NCBI GenBank assembly: GCA_013299105.1
Contig: JAAFJY010000024.1
Span: 61,896-125,895, forward strand
Direction: 5' to 3'
Origin: Chitinophagales bacterium
GTDB lineage: Bacteria; Bacteroidota; Bacteroidia; Chitinophagales; Saprospiraceae
Length of the DNA stretch: 64,000 nt
Numbering within the stretch: position 1 is the stretch's first letter; every line of letters begins with the position of its first letter. Below the pieces are notes generated by a model. That model searched no databases. It was not told where the DNA came from and saw nothing but the letters and a program-made list of their open reading frames with translations. The translations under genes were made by a program, and so were the position numbers. Positions 6,836 through 14,983 of the stretch are shown one piece after another.

Positions 6836-8953
6836 TTACCCCTTTTCCATACCATCCAACTTCCGCTTCACCATATAATAGGTCTCCACCTGCGAACGCA
6901 CGGGAAAGTCGCTATTCCCTTTGTGGTAATTGTTTTGCAGGTTTTTGTCCAGCTTGCGGGCTTTTACGTTGTCGCTGAGTTGCAGTTGGATGTATTCCAG
7001 GATTTCGGCTTTGACTTGTGGGTCGTAAATGGGGAAAGCCGTTTCCACCCGGAAGCTCAGGTTGCGGGTCATCCAGTCGGCAGAGGAGAGGTAGAGTTTG
7101 GTATCGCCTCCGTTGTGAAAAATGAAAACCCGGGCGTGCTCCAAATAGCGGTCTACAATGCTGATCGCTTTGATGTTGTCGCTGTATCCTTTTACGCCCG
7201 GCACCAGGGAGCAGATGCCCCGCACAATGAGTTGCACTTTTACCCCGGCCTTGCTCGCTTCGTATAGCTTTTTCACCATCTCATTGTCTTGCAGGCTGTT
7301 GACTTTGATGATGATATTGGCGGGTTTGCCCTTCTTGGCCTGGGCAATTTCTTTGTCAATCAGTTTCTCCAAATCAGAGCGCAGGTTGAATTGCCCCACC
7401 AGGAAATGCTTGAAGGATTGGCTGGGTTTTTTGGCCGTTTCCAGGAAATTGAAGATCCGGGCGGTTTCGTTGCACAAGGCGTCATTGGCCGTGAGCATCC
7501 CAAAATCGGTGTATATTTTGGCGGTGTCTTCATGAAAATTGCCCGTTGACAAATAGGCGTACATGTTCAGCCCTTGGGGCTCCATGCGCCGCACCAGGGC
7601 CAGTTTGGCGTGTACTTTCACCCCAGGAAAACTATAATGCACCTGCACCCCTGCTTTTTTGAGGATTTCGCCCCAGCTGAGGTTGGCTTCTTCATCAAAA
7701 CGCGCTTTTACCTCAATGAAAACCGTTACTTGCTTGCCATTTTCCACCGCTTCCACCAAGGATTTCATGATCCGGGAGTTTTTAGAAACGCGGTATTGGG
7801 TCAGCTTGATGTGGGTAACTTTGGGGTCTTTGGCCGCTTCTTCAAAAAAACGGATGACCGGATCGTAAGTCTGATAAGGGAAATACAACAAATGATCCTG
7901 CTGGGCAATTGCTGCAAAAAAATCAATGTCGGGATCATTCAGAATAGGGTGGGGGAGACTGGGCAAATCTGGATTCTTCAGGTGCTTTTTGCCAAAATCC
8001 GGGAATTTGAAAAAGTCAAAGTTGTTGTGGTAGCGGCCTTCGCGCAGGGTGTCGTTTTTTTCGAGGGTAAAGACATCTTTGAGCTCTTCCAGCATTTTTT
8101 CCGGCATTCCACGGTCGAAGACAAAGCGAGAAGTAGTACCCACCATGCGCTTGTTGAGGCTGCTGCGGATTTTACTCACCAGGTCGCCGCTGAACTCGTC
8201 ATCGATGTAAAGCTGGGCGTCGCGGGTCAGTTTGATCGAAAAAGTATCCTCAATTTCATAACCCGGAAACATCCAGGACACGCTGTGCCTTACAATGTCG
8301 TCGAGCATGATCAGATCGTACTGACCTTGGGGTGAAGGCAACTCGATGAAACGCGGCAATTGGTCCGAGGGCATTTTCAGCAGGGCATACTCGTCGTGGC
8401 CATGCGGGTCTTCGATGGGTTTTAGCCACAAAGTAAGGTACAAGGCCCCATTGTTGAGGAAAGGACGAACCCGTTTTTGGTGCAAAAGCACGGGCTGTAC
8501 GTAAGGCAACATGTTGTCTTTGAAGTAGTTTTCAACGAAGACTTGCTGCTCTTCATTGAGTTCCATGCGCCTTAGTAGCCGGATATTGTGCTTCTTGAGC
8601 TCAGGGATGATCATCTTGTCAAAAACCTGGCTGAAAATCTCCTGCTGCAAGTTGACAATGCGCCGAATTTCCTTGATTGCCGATTTGGGGTCGTACTCCA
8701 GCTGACCCTTGGTATTTTTGCCCACGCGGGCCAAATAACGGTGGTAAGCCATGCGTACCTTGAAGTACTCGTCGAGGTTGGAAGAGTAGATGGCCAGGAA
8801 TTTCAAGCGCTCCAAAAGCGGAACGCTGTTGTCCATCGCCTCTTGCAAAACGCGGTGATTGAAGGACAACCAGCTGATGTCACGGTGGATATAGGGCAAC
8901 CCGTCTTGGGTCTCTACGAATTCTTTGATGGGTCGCAGGTCGATTTTTTGCAC
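6836..8953 (-). CDS. ppk1: Polyphosphate kinase 1
   Basis: Makes inorganic polyphosphate from ATP, reversibly, through a phosphohistidine. From the GTG at 8953 (VQKIDLRPIKEF) the protein has 705 residues, normal for PPK1. Features in order: the N-terminal domain beginning HRDISWLSFNHRVLQEA, the head domain, the first PLD-like catalytic domain with GVQVHYSFPGVKVHAKLAL (phosphorylated His in HAK), YLSTGNFHEDTAKIYTDFG, and the second with FHNGGDTKLYLSSADWMTRN. The frame stays open to 9142, but that part comes from an intergenic repeat and looks nothing like PPK1. Two partial copies of its 3' end lie downstream at 5552-5820 and 3256-3450, making this gene the anchor of an insertion hotspot. Confidence 0.95.
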   Translation of the reverse strand: MQKIDLRPIKEFVETQDGLPYIHRDISWLSFNHRVLQEAMDNSVPLLERLKFLAIYSSNLDEYFKVRMAYHRYLARVGKNTKGQLEYDPKSAIKEIRRIVNLQQEIFSQVFDKMIIPELKKHNIRLLRRMELNEEQQVFVENYFKDNMLPYVQPVLLHQKRVRPFLNNGALYLTLWLKPIEDPHGHDEYALLKMPSDQLPRFIELPSPQGQYDLIMLDDIVRHSVSWMFPGYEIEDTFSIKLTRDAQLYIDDEFSGDLVSKIRSSLNKRMVGTTSRFVFDRGMPEKMLEELKDVFTLEKNDTLREGRYHNNFDFFKFPDFGKKHLKNPDLPSLPHPILNDPDIDFFAAIAQQDHLLYFPYQTYDPVIRFFEEAAKDPKVTHIKLTQYRVSKNSRIMKSLVEAVENGKQVTVFIEVKARFDEEANLSWGEILKKAGVQVHYSFPGVKVHAKLALVRRMEPQGLNMYAYLSTGNFHEDTAKIYTDFGMLTANDALCNETARIFNFLETAKKPSQSFKHFLVGQFNLRSDLEKLIDKEIAQAKKGKPANIIIKVNSLQDNEMVKKLYEASKAGVKVQLIVRGICSLVPGVKGYSDNIKAISIVDRYLEHARVFIFHNGGDTKLYLSSADWMTRNLSFRVETAFPIYDPQVKAEILEYIQLQLSDNVKARKLDKNLQNNYHKGNSDFPVRSQVETYYMVKRKLDGMEKG

Positions 8954-8989
8954 GGTTCTGGCTTGATGGTTTACTGTTAATGAGCCACA

Positions 8990-9175
8990 AATAAATCTTT
9001 CCAATTTGCAACTTTGTTGCTCCGTTGTGGCCGCATTTTTTGTCCAGCTTTGCTGGATGGGTCTGCTGCGCAGCCCAATTGTTGGAACACGGATGACACG
9101 GATTGCACGGAGTTTCACGGATTTCCAGCATGACGTTGACACACATTAAATTCGTGAAATTGGTGAAATCTATTT
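8990..9175. repeat. MITE-like repeat, copy 1 (ppk1 leader)
   Basis: Terminal inverted repeats aataaatctttccaattt (8990-9007) and aattggtgaaatctattt (9158-9175) frame a core with ggaacacggatgacacgg and ccagcatgacgttgac. The core recurs at copies 2 and 3. It sits between a candidate ppk1 promoter box (9199-9206) and the ppk1 start, so it would be part of the mRNA leader. Confidence 0.6.
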
Positions 9176-9198
9176 ATTACGCATTAATTGGGTTCTGA

Positions 9199-9206
9199 CA
9201 AAAATA
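9199..9206 (-). promoter_or_regulatory. Candidate -10 box for ppk1
   Basis: Minus-strand TATTTTTG fits TAnnTTTG. Transcription from here would give a leader of about 240 bases containing MITE-like copy 1. No convincing -33 TTG is visible, so this is tentative. Confidence 0.35.
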
Positions 9207-9241
9207 GAAGAAGTGTGTAAATCTGGGGTTAATTCAACGCA

Positions 9242-9733
9242 TTAAACCGATTTTTTCTTTTTGAAAGACCAGGTAAAGTACATTTTGGCTACGATTTCGC
9301 CATTGTTTTGTTGTACGCCGATGCTTTCCATGCGAATGCTTTGTGATTCGCCCGTTTCCAGGGCTTTTTGGACCACTGCCTGTACCTCAGCGCCTTGCTG
9401 ACAGGTGAAAATGACCAATCCATTGGCTTTTTTGGTGAATTCCGACTCCACTTTCACGATGAGCATGGAAGTGGGAGGCTGTCCTGCCAAAGCCAATTGC
9501 CCTAAAATACCCGTTGAAAACTCCGCTGCCCCACTTTGTGCCGCAAAATAAATGGATTGAAAAGGATTTTGCGTGCGCCAACCATAGGGAATACTGATTT
9601 CGCTGCGCTCTGGGCTGATGGTGCGCACGCGAAAGCGCCAAAAAAATGCACTTGGCAGCTTGCTCAAGAAGAAAAGGCGCATCATCCAGGGATTGCGCAG
9701 GTTTTTCAGGTATTTTTCAGCTGTCTTGTTCAT
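9242..9733 (-). CDS. DUF4442 / hotdog-fold thioesterase-like protein
   Basis: 163 residues. NPWMMRLFFLSKLPSAFFWRFRV leads into the fold, ISIPYGWRTQNPFQSIYFAAQSGAAEFSTG carries the region of the hotdog helix, and the strand-rich second half ends MYFTWSFKKKK. DUF4442 proteins are PaaI-like hotdog proteins suspected to hydrolyse acyl-thioesters, but substrates are not known. A box TACTTTTG (minus strand, 9738-9745) ends only a few bases before the ATG, so the transcript may be almost leaderless. It is a single gene between ppk1 and sucC. Confidence 0.7.
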   Translation of the reverse strand: MNKTAEKYLKNLRNPWMMRLFFLSKLPSAFFWRFRVRTISPERSEISIPYGWRTQNPFQSIYFAAQSGAAEFSTGILGQLALAGQPPTSMLIVKVESEFTKKANGLVIFTCQQGAEVQAVVQKALETGESQSIRMESIGVQQNNGEIVAKMYFTWSFKKKKSV

Positions 9734-9874
9734 GAACCAAAAGTAGGCTTGCTGAGTTGATCAAAAGGAATTTGAAAGACCTGATCCAGTCAATCAAAGT
9801 CCGGGCAAAATAGCGAATTTTCGCTACTTTGAAAGCTCAGTCAACAAATATTGTGAAAGCTGGAATGTAGTATT

Positions 9875-9902
9875 TTGCTTTCTATAAAATTTCTTACTTT
9901 TG
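9875..9902 (+). promoter_or_regulatory. Candidate promoter for sucC
   Basis: TTG at 9875-9877, a 17-base spacer, then TACTTTTG at 9895-9902, fitting the Bacteroidota TTG / TAnnTTTG pattern. The predicted transcript start near 9909 leaves a leader of about 250 bases before sucC, with MITE-like copy 2 inside it. The rest of the 9734-10156 gap shows no gene. Confidence 0.5.
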
Positions 9903-9947
9903 CGCCCAACCTAAGAAACAGTTTTCGGCCCTTAGTGACAAGCCACG

Positions 9948-10092
9948 AATAAACCTTACCAAATCGCAACTTCGTTGCCCCGCTGTGCGGTGCTGGTTCG
10001 GAACACGGATGAAACTGATTTTCACTGATTTCCAGCATGACGTTGACCATGATGTTGACAACTGGCAATTAAAAAATTGGTAAGGTTTATTT
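9948..10092. repeat. MITE-like repeat, copy 2 (sucC leader)
   Basis: Terminal inverted repeats aataaaccttaccaaa (9948-9963) and attggtaaggtttattt (10076-10092). The core ggaacacggatgaaactg ... ccagcatgacgttgacc (about 10000-10048) matches copies 1 and 3. It lies between the candidate sucC promoter and the sucC start codon. Confidence 0.6.
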
Positions 10093-10156
10093 TTGAACCG
10101 TTACTTAGTGGTGCTTAAAAACAGTTTCTAAACAAAGGATAAACACAAACCTTCGT

Positions 10157-11362
10157 ATGAACCTTCACGAATACCAAGGCAAAGAATTGCTCAAGCGCTA
10201 CGGCGTACCCATCCAAGCAGGCATTGTTGCCACGACCCTTGAAGAAGCAGAAGCTGCCTGGCACACTTTGCAAAAAGATCATGGTGCCGAAATGGCTGTC
10301 GTAAAAGCCCAAATCCACGCTGGTGGTCGCGGCAAAGGTGGTGGTGTAAAATTGGCCAAAAACTTCGACGAACTGCGTACCCATGCAGGCAATATTTTGG
10401 GCATGATGTTGCGCACCCCCCAGACTCCCGGCGGAATGGAAGGCCCTGGCAAGCTGGTGAGCAAGGTCTTGATCGCTGAGGATTCTTACGCACCGGATTT
10501 CAAGGCTTGCAAGGAATACTACGTGTCGATCCTGATGGACCGCGAGAAGAAGTCCAACGTCATTATTTATTCCACAGAGGGGGGGATGGACATCGAAGCC
10601 GTTGCCGAAGCTACTCCTCACCTGGTACAAAAGGAATGGGTGGACCCCACTGCTGGTTTCGGCGCTTTCCAAGCCCGCAAAATCGCTTTCAACCTGGGGC
10701 TTTCTGGCAAGGCATTCAAGGAATTTACGGTATTTATCGCCAACCTATACAAGGCTTTTGTGGAGTCTGACGCGGCTTTGTTTGAAATCAATCCTTGCCT
10801 GCGCACGGGTGACGACCGCATCATCGCCGTTGACTGCAAAGTTACCTTGGACGAAAATGCCTTGTACCGCCATACCGACCTGGAGGCGATGCGCGATACT
10901 TCCGAGGAAGACCCCACCGAAGTGGAAGCCAAAAACTTCGACCTGAACTATGTCAAACTTGATGGCAATGTAGGTTGCATGGTCAACGGCGCAGGTCTGG
11001 CCATGGCCACGATGGACATCATCCAACTCTCCGGTGGTGAACCAGCCAATTTCCTCGATGTAGGGGGTACTGCGGACGCTGCCCGCGTAGAAAATGCCTT
11101 CAAAATCATCCTGAAGGACCCCGCCGTAAAAGCTATCCTGATCAACATCTTTGGTGGCATCGTGCGTTGCGACCGCGTAGCACAAGGGGTAATTGATGCC
11201 TACAAGAACATGGGCAGCATCCGGGTACCGATCATCGTGCGCCTGCAAGGGACCAATGCAGATATTGCTAAAAAGATGATCGACGAATCTGGACTGAAAG
11301 TTTTCTCTGCAATCCAATTGGCCGAAGCGGCTGCTTTGGTGAAGCAGGTTTTGGCGGAATAG
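10157..11362 (+). CDS. sucC: Succinyl-CoA synthetase (ADP-forming) beta subunit
   Basis: Full-length 401 residues. Works with SucD in the TCA cycle to convert succinyl-CoA and ADP/GDP plus phosphate into succinate and NTP. The ATP-grasp start [18 protein letters not shown] is diagnostic; [19 protein letters not shown] binds the nucleotide; [10 protein letters not shown] and [13 protein letters not shown] carry metal-binding residues; the C-terminal ligase domain shows [17 protein letters not shown] and [11 protein letters not shown]. sucD is not next to it; an unrelated gene follows on the opposite strand. A strong hairpin terminator lies downstream. A candidate promoter and a repeat-bearing leader precede it. 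Confidence 0.97.
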   Translation: MNLHEYQGKELLKRYGVPIQAGIVATTLEEAEAAWHTLQKDHGAEMAVVKAQIHAGGRGKGGGVKLAKNFDELRTHAGNILGMMLRTPQTPGGMEGPGKLVSKVLIAEDSYAPDFKACKEYYVSILMDREKKSNVIIYSTEGGMDIEAVAEATPHLVQKEWVDPTAGFGAFQARKIAFNLGLSGKAFKEFTVFIANLYKAFVESDAALFEINPCLRTGDDRIIAVDCKVTLDENALYRHTDLEAMRDTSEEDPTEVEAKNFDLNYVKLDGNVGCMVNGAGLAMATMDIIQLSGGEPANFLDVGGTADAARVENAFKIILKDPAVKAILINIFGGIVRCDRVAQGVIDAYKNMGSIRVPIIVRLQGTNADIAKKMIDESGLKVFSAIQLAEAAALVKQVLAE

Positions 11363-11434
11363 AGTTGAAGAGTTTAGGGTTGAAATATTGAAGAGAAAGG
11401 GACTTCGTTTCCAACTTCAACAGCCATAAAACGT

Positions 11435-11474
11435 AAAGGCCGTAAGTTTCGAAATGAAACTTACGGCCTTTTTA
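11435..11474. terminator. Hairpin terminator after sucC, probably bidirectional
   Basis: The arm aaaggccgtaagtttc and its complement gaaacttacggccttt form a 16-base stem with a loop of about five bases, followed by TTTTA on the plus strand. It separates convergent sucC and the propeller gene ending at 11510 and has A-rich sequence on the other side, so it could serve both. Confidence 0.8.
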
Positions 11475-11509
11475 TTTCACCAAATCCCTCTTTTCAACCC
11501 TTCAACATT

Positions 11510-14500
11510 TCAACCTTTCAACTCAGACACCACTTGCGGCAAGCCCAATTTCAACAACACGGGGTTCAAATTGCCCTTGATTTTGCTCAAAATGGCCTGT
11601 AAACTTTGCTGGTGCGGGTTGAAAGCCGCTTGCAAATCCTTCAGGCGCTCATAGCAACCCGGATTGGGGCGGTCGTCTTGGTTATTAACGATAGAGTAGA
11701 GGTAAGCGATCTGGTCGTCCAACATCGAAGGGTAGTTGATGGGATCTTGGCCTACTTCACTTTTGGTTTGGATCAATTTTTCCTCCAAGGCATTCAGCTC
11801 ACTGATGATCGGATCAGCTTGTGATTTGAGGTTTTTGGCGTCGGATTTGCGGTAAGTGTCAGCTTTTTGCAGAGCATCTTTCACTTGTTTGCGTATATCT
11901 CGCAAATCGCCGATGGCATTGTGGCAGGTATTGAACAAGTCCAGGATTTGCGTGCTCAAATCGTATTGGGCTTGCAAGTCAGCATCGCTTTGGGTCCAGC
12001 GCGGGTCTTTTTTGACCATGAGCTCCTGCTTTTGAACTTTGCCTGCGTGGCGCAACTCAAGGGTATGCGTACCCGTCATGGCCCGCATTGGGCTCAAATC
12101 GGCCAAAGAGAACTGGGCGCCATCCTGGGGCTTGGGCGCTTCATAACTCAGGTCCCAGAGGATGCGATTCAGGCCGGGTTTGACCTCGATTTGCTCTTCA
12201 TCACCACTGGCTTGGGTCGAAAACACCTTGCGTACTTTTCCTTTTCCGTCCAAAATCGAAATGCTGATTGCGCTCGTGTCGGCTTTTTCCTGCACATAAA
12301 AATAAATGATGGCCGCATTGGGTGCCGGATCAGGGACGTTGTTGCCCCGGAAATTGCTCCATTGGGTGCGGTAAGTATCGCGGGGCTTGAACAAAGTCAC
12401 CGCTTCTTTGCCATTGGGGTCCAAGGTATGTAGCGGTGTCAAGTCATCTAAGATCCAAAATGAACGGCCATGCGTGGCTAAAACCAGGTCTTTTTCCTTG
12501 ACCATCAGGTCGGCAATCTGTACGGTTGGCAAATTCAATTGAAAAGGCTGCCATTTTTTGCCCTCATCCAGCGAGAAAAATAGGCCAAACTCCGTGCCTG
12601 CGTACAAGAGGCCCTTGCGAGAGGGGTCTTCGCGCACCACCCTTACCCAATGGTCGGCGGGAATGCCATTTTGGCCATCGGTTAGCAAGGTCCAGCTTTT
12701 GCCATAATCATTGGTGAGGAAAATGTAAGGCTTGAAGTTGTTTTCGCGGTACTTGTGTACAGCGATCAGCGCTCGTCCAGCTGCGTGGCTGGACAGCTCG
12801 ATCATGTTGACCGTGCCATCTTTGGGGATCCCTGTTGGAGTGACATTGGTCCAGTTTTTGCCATTGTCGCGTGAAAGGTGCACCAGGCCGTCGTCGCTGC
12901 CCGCCCACAATTCACCAGGCGTTTTAGGCGATTCCTCAAAAGCAAAAACAGTGGTGTACAGCTCAACCCCCGTGTGGTCGTGTTGGATTGGGCCGCCCGG
13001 AATGTCGTGGTATTTGTCGTTGTTGGTGGTCAAATCCGGGCTGATCACTTCCCAGGTTTTTCCGCCATCGGGCGAGCGGTGTACGTATTGCGAGCAGTGG
13101 TAAACCACCTCTGGGTTGTGGGGAGAAATGCGGATTGGTGCATTCCACTGGTAACGGTAGCGGATGTCGCGGGGGGCTGTGCCGTCGTGCATTTGGGGGT
13201 AAGCGACCACGTCGCGCCGGTGCCCTCGACTGAGGTCAATTTTGGTGATTTGGCCAATGTAGTTGCCCGCATAAACGATGTTTGGATTCCTTGGATGCAC
13301 CGCAATGTGGCCACTTTCGCCGCCGCCTACTTCTTTCCATTGCTCTTGCGGGCTCAAAGCAGGGTCAAAACGACTGGGAACAGAGATGGTCGAGTTGTCT
13401 TGTTGGGCTGCATAAACGCGGTAAGGAAACTGGTTGTCAATCGTCAGGCGATAAAACTCGGCAGTGGGCTGGTTGAGGATGGAACTCCAGGTTTTGCCGC
13501 CATTCAGGGTCACGCAAGCTCCGCCATCGTTGCCCTGGATCATGGTATTTGTTTGTTCTGGATTGATCCACAGCACGTGGGTATCGCCGTGCGGGACCGA
13601 GATGCGAGAAAAGCTTTTGCCGCCGTCGATCGACTTCAAAAAACTTGTATTCAGGTTATAAACCGTGTTTTCATTCTTTGGGTCGGCATAAATCCGCGAA
13701 TAGTACCAGGCCCTTTGGCGGATGCTGTGGTCACGGCACACACGGGTAAAGGTTTTGCCTGCATCGTCGGAGCGGTACAAGCCGCCCTTGGTTTCCTCCG
13801 CTGCTTCGATTTGGACCCAAACCCTTGAAGATTTTACAGGCGAAACGGCAATGCCAACCCGGCCCACCAGGCCAGTAGGCAAGCCCCCGCCCAGTTTTTG
13901 CCAGGAATCGCCGCCGTCCATGCTTTTCCACACTCCGCCCTCGATGCTGCCGTCGATCATGGTCCAGGACTTGCGCTCGGCGGTCCACATGCCCGCGTAA
14001 AGGATGCGTGGGTTGTTGGGATCGGCTACGATTTCGATGGCCCCGGTTTTGTCGCTTACAAAAAGTACTTTCTCCCAAGTTTTGCCTGCATCCTTGCTGC
14101 GATAAATACCACGTTCGGGATTGGGGCCAAAAATATTGCCCAAAACAGCCACCCAAAGCAGGTCGGGATTGGAAGGATGGACCACGATTTTGCCAATTTG
14201 CCCTGCATTGGGCAGGCCGATGTGGGTCCATGTGGTTCCCGCGTCGGTGCTGCGGTACATGCCATCGCCAGGGATCACATTGCCGCGTGGATCTGCAGAA
14301 CCCGTACCTACATAGACTACATTGGGGTCAGAAGGTGCTACGGCAATGGCCCCAATTGAAGCGCGTTTGATGCCGCCATCCGAGATGTTGTTCCAGGTCA
14401 GGCCGCCATCGGTGGTTTTCCATACGCCGCCACCCGTTGCGCCCATGTAAAAAGTATTGACTTGGGTCGGCACGCCTTCTACCGCCGTACAACGCCCACC

Positions 14501-14689
14501 TCGGCTTGGCCCCAATGAGCGGTATTTTAAGCCACTGAGGTGTTTGCTTGGGTCAAAACCCACAGGAGCCAGCGGCAGGGTGAGAGAGGGGGCAGGGCTG
14601 GTGGTCGAGGTGCTTTTGCTTTTTTTGTTTTGGGCAAAAATGCTGCATGAAATCAGCACGCAAAACAGCAAGGTGGAAGTGATTTTCAT
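11510..14689 (-). CDS. Secreted sortilin/BNR-type beta-propeller protein
   Basis: 1059 residues from the ATG at 14689, which opens a signal peptide (MKITSTLLFCVLISCSIFAQ); the longer frame to 14722 only adds an unlikely N-tail. Many BNR/Asp-box-type repeats are visible, such as GGVWKTTDGGLTWNN, GMYRSTDAGTTWTHIG, GIYRSKDAGKTWEKV and RSPDGGKTWEVISPDL, forming two sortilin (Vps10)-like propellers up to about residue 760. A C-terminal helical part (about 900-1050) follows. Such proteins are often called glycosyl hydrolases, but catalytic activity has rarely been shown. It is the last of three minus-strand genes for secreted proteins. Function unassigned. Confidence 0.85.
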   Translation of the reverse strand: MKITSTLLFCVLISCSIFAQNKKSKSTSTTSPAPSLTLPLAPVGFDPSKHLSGLKYRSLGPSRGGRCTAVEGVPTQVNTFYMGATGGGVWKTTDGGLTWNNISDGGIKRASIGAIAVAPSDPNVVYVGTGSADPRGNVIPGDGMYRSTDAGTTWTHIGLPNAGQIGKIVVHPSNPDLLWVAVLGNIFGPNPERGIYRSKDAGKTWEKVLFVSDKTGAIEIVADPNNPRILYAGMWTAERKSWTMIDGSIEGGVWKSMDGGDSWQKLGGGLPTGLVGRVGIAVSPVKSSRVWVQIEAAEETKGGLYRSDDAGKTFTRVCRDHSIRQRAWYYSRIYADPKNENTVYNLNTSFLKSIDGGKSFSRISVPHGDTHVLWINPEQTNTMIQGNDGGACVTLNGGKTWSSILNQPTAEFYRLTIDNQFPYRVYAAQQDNSTISVPSRFDPALSPQEQWKEVGGGESGHIAVHPRNPNIVYAGNYIGQITKIDLSRGHRRDVVAYPQMHDGTAPRDIRYRYQWNAPIRISPHNPEVVYHCSQYVHRSPDGGKTWEVISPDLTTNNDKYHDIPGGPIQHDHTGVELYTTVFAFEESPKTPGELWAGSDDGLVHLSRDNGKNWTNVTPTGIPKDGTVNMIELSSHAAGRALIAVHKYRENNFKPYIFLTNDYGKSWTLLTDGQNGIPADHWVRVVREDPSRKGLLYAGTEFGLFFSLDEGKKWQPFQLNLPTVQIADLMVKEKDLVLATHGRSFWILDDLTPLHTLDPNGKEAVTLFKPRDTYRTQWSNFRGNNVPDPAPNAAIIYFYVQEKADTSAISISILDGKGKVRKVFSTQASGDEEQIEVKPGLNRILWDLSYEAPKPQDGAQFSLADLSPMRAMTGTHTLELRHAGKVQKQELMVKKDPRWTQSDADLQAQYDLSTQILDLFNTCHNAIGDLRDIRKQVKDALQKADTYRKSDAKNLKSQADPIISELNALEEKLIQTKSEVGQDPINYPSMLDDQIAYLYSIVNNQDDRPNPGCYERLKDLQAAFNPHQQSLQAILSKIKGNLNPVLLKLGLPQVVSELKG

Positions 14690-14830
14690 GGTATTTGGCT
14701 GGTGTTTTGAATGTTTTATCAATTGTTTGTCAAAGACTTATTTCAAAAATTTCAAGTTCGCCTGTAACTCCCTGTTTGGACATACCCAAAATTGAAAATT
14801 TTGATTTTTGACTCAAAACTAAAAGAATGC

Positions 14831-14862
14831 CGCTGGTACAAGTCTCCAGACTTGTACCAGCG
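14831..14862. repeat. Perfect 15-base palindrome, possible terminator
   Basis: cgctggtacaagtct (14831-14845), two bases, then its exact complement (14848-14862). It lies about 120 bases after the stop of the D-aminoacylase-like gene. On the minus strand it is followed by gcattctttt, a weak T-tract, so it may end that transcript. The remaining sequence between 14690 and 14983 shows no gene. Confidence 0.6.
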
Positions 14863-14983
14863 CATCTCTCTCTTTTGTGCAGGGGAAGTCCCTTTTAATC
14901 GCAAATTTTGAAGAAACTACCACTCGAGATAAGACTGATTCCCTAACGAGCCCCTCAAATCATATGTCTTCTCGTATGTCAAT

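Noticed and set aside
8954..9142. N-terminal extension of the ppk1 frame to 9142
   Set aside because: The added ~60 residues are encoded by MITE-like repeat copy 1 and do not look like PPK1; a candidate promoter leads into this region, and the GTG at 8953 gives the normal length.
10115..10672. Minus-strand 185-codon frame across sucC
   Set aside because: Shadow of the conserved sucC coding sequence; no family similarity. The same holds for the many long frames opposite the propeller, SusC and flavoprotein genes.
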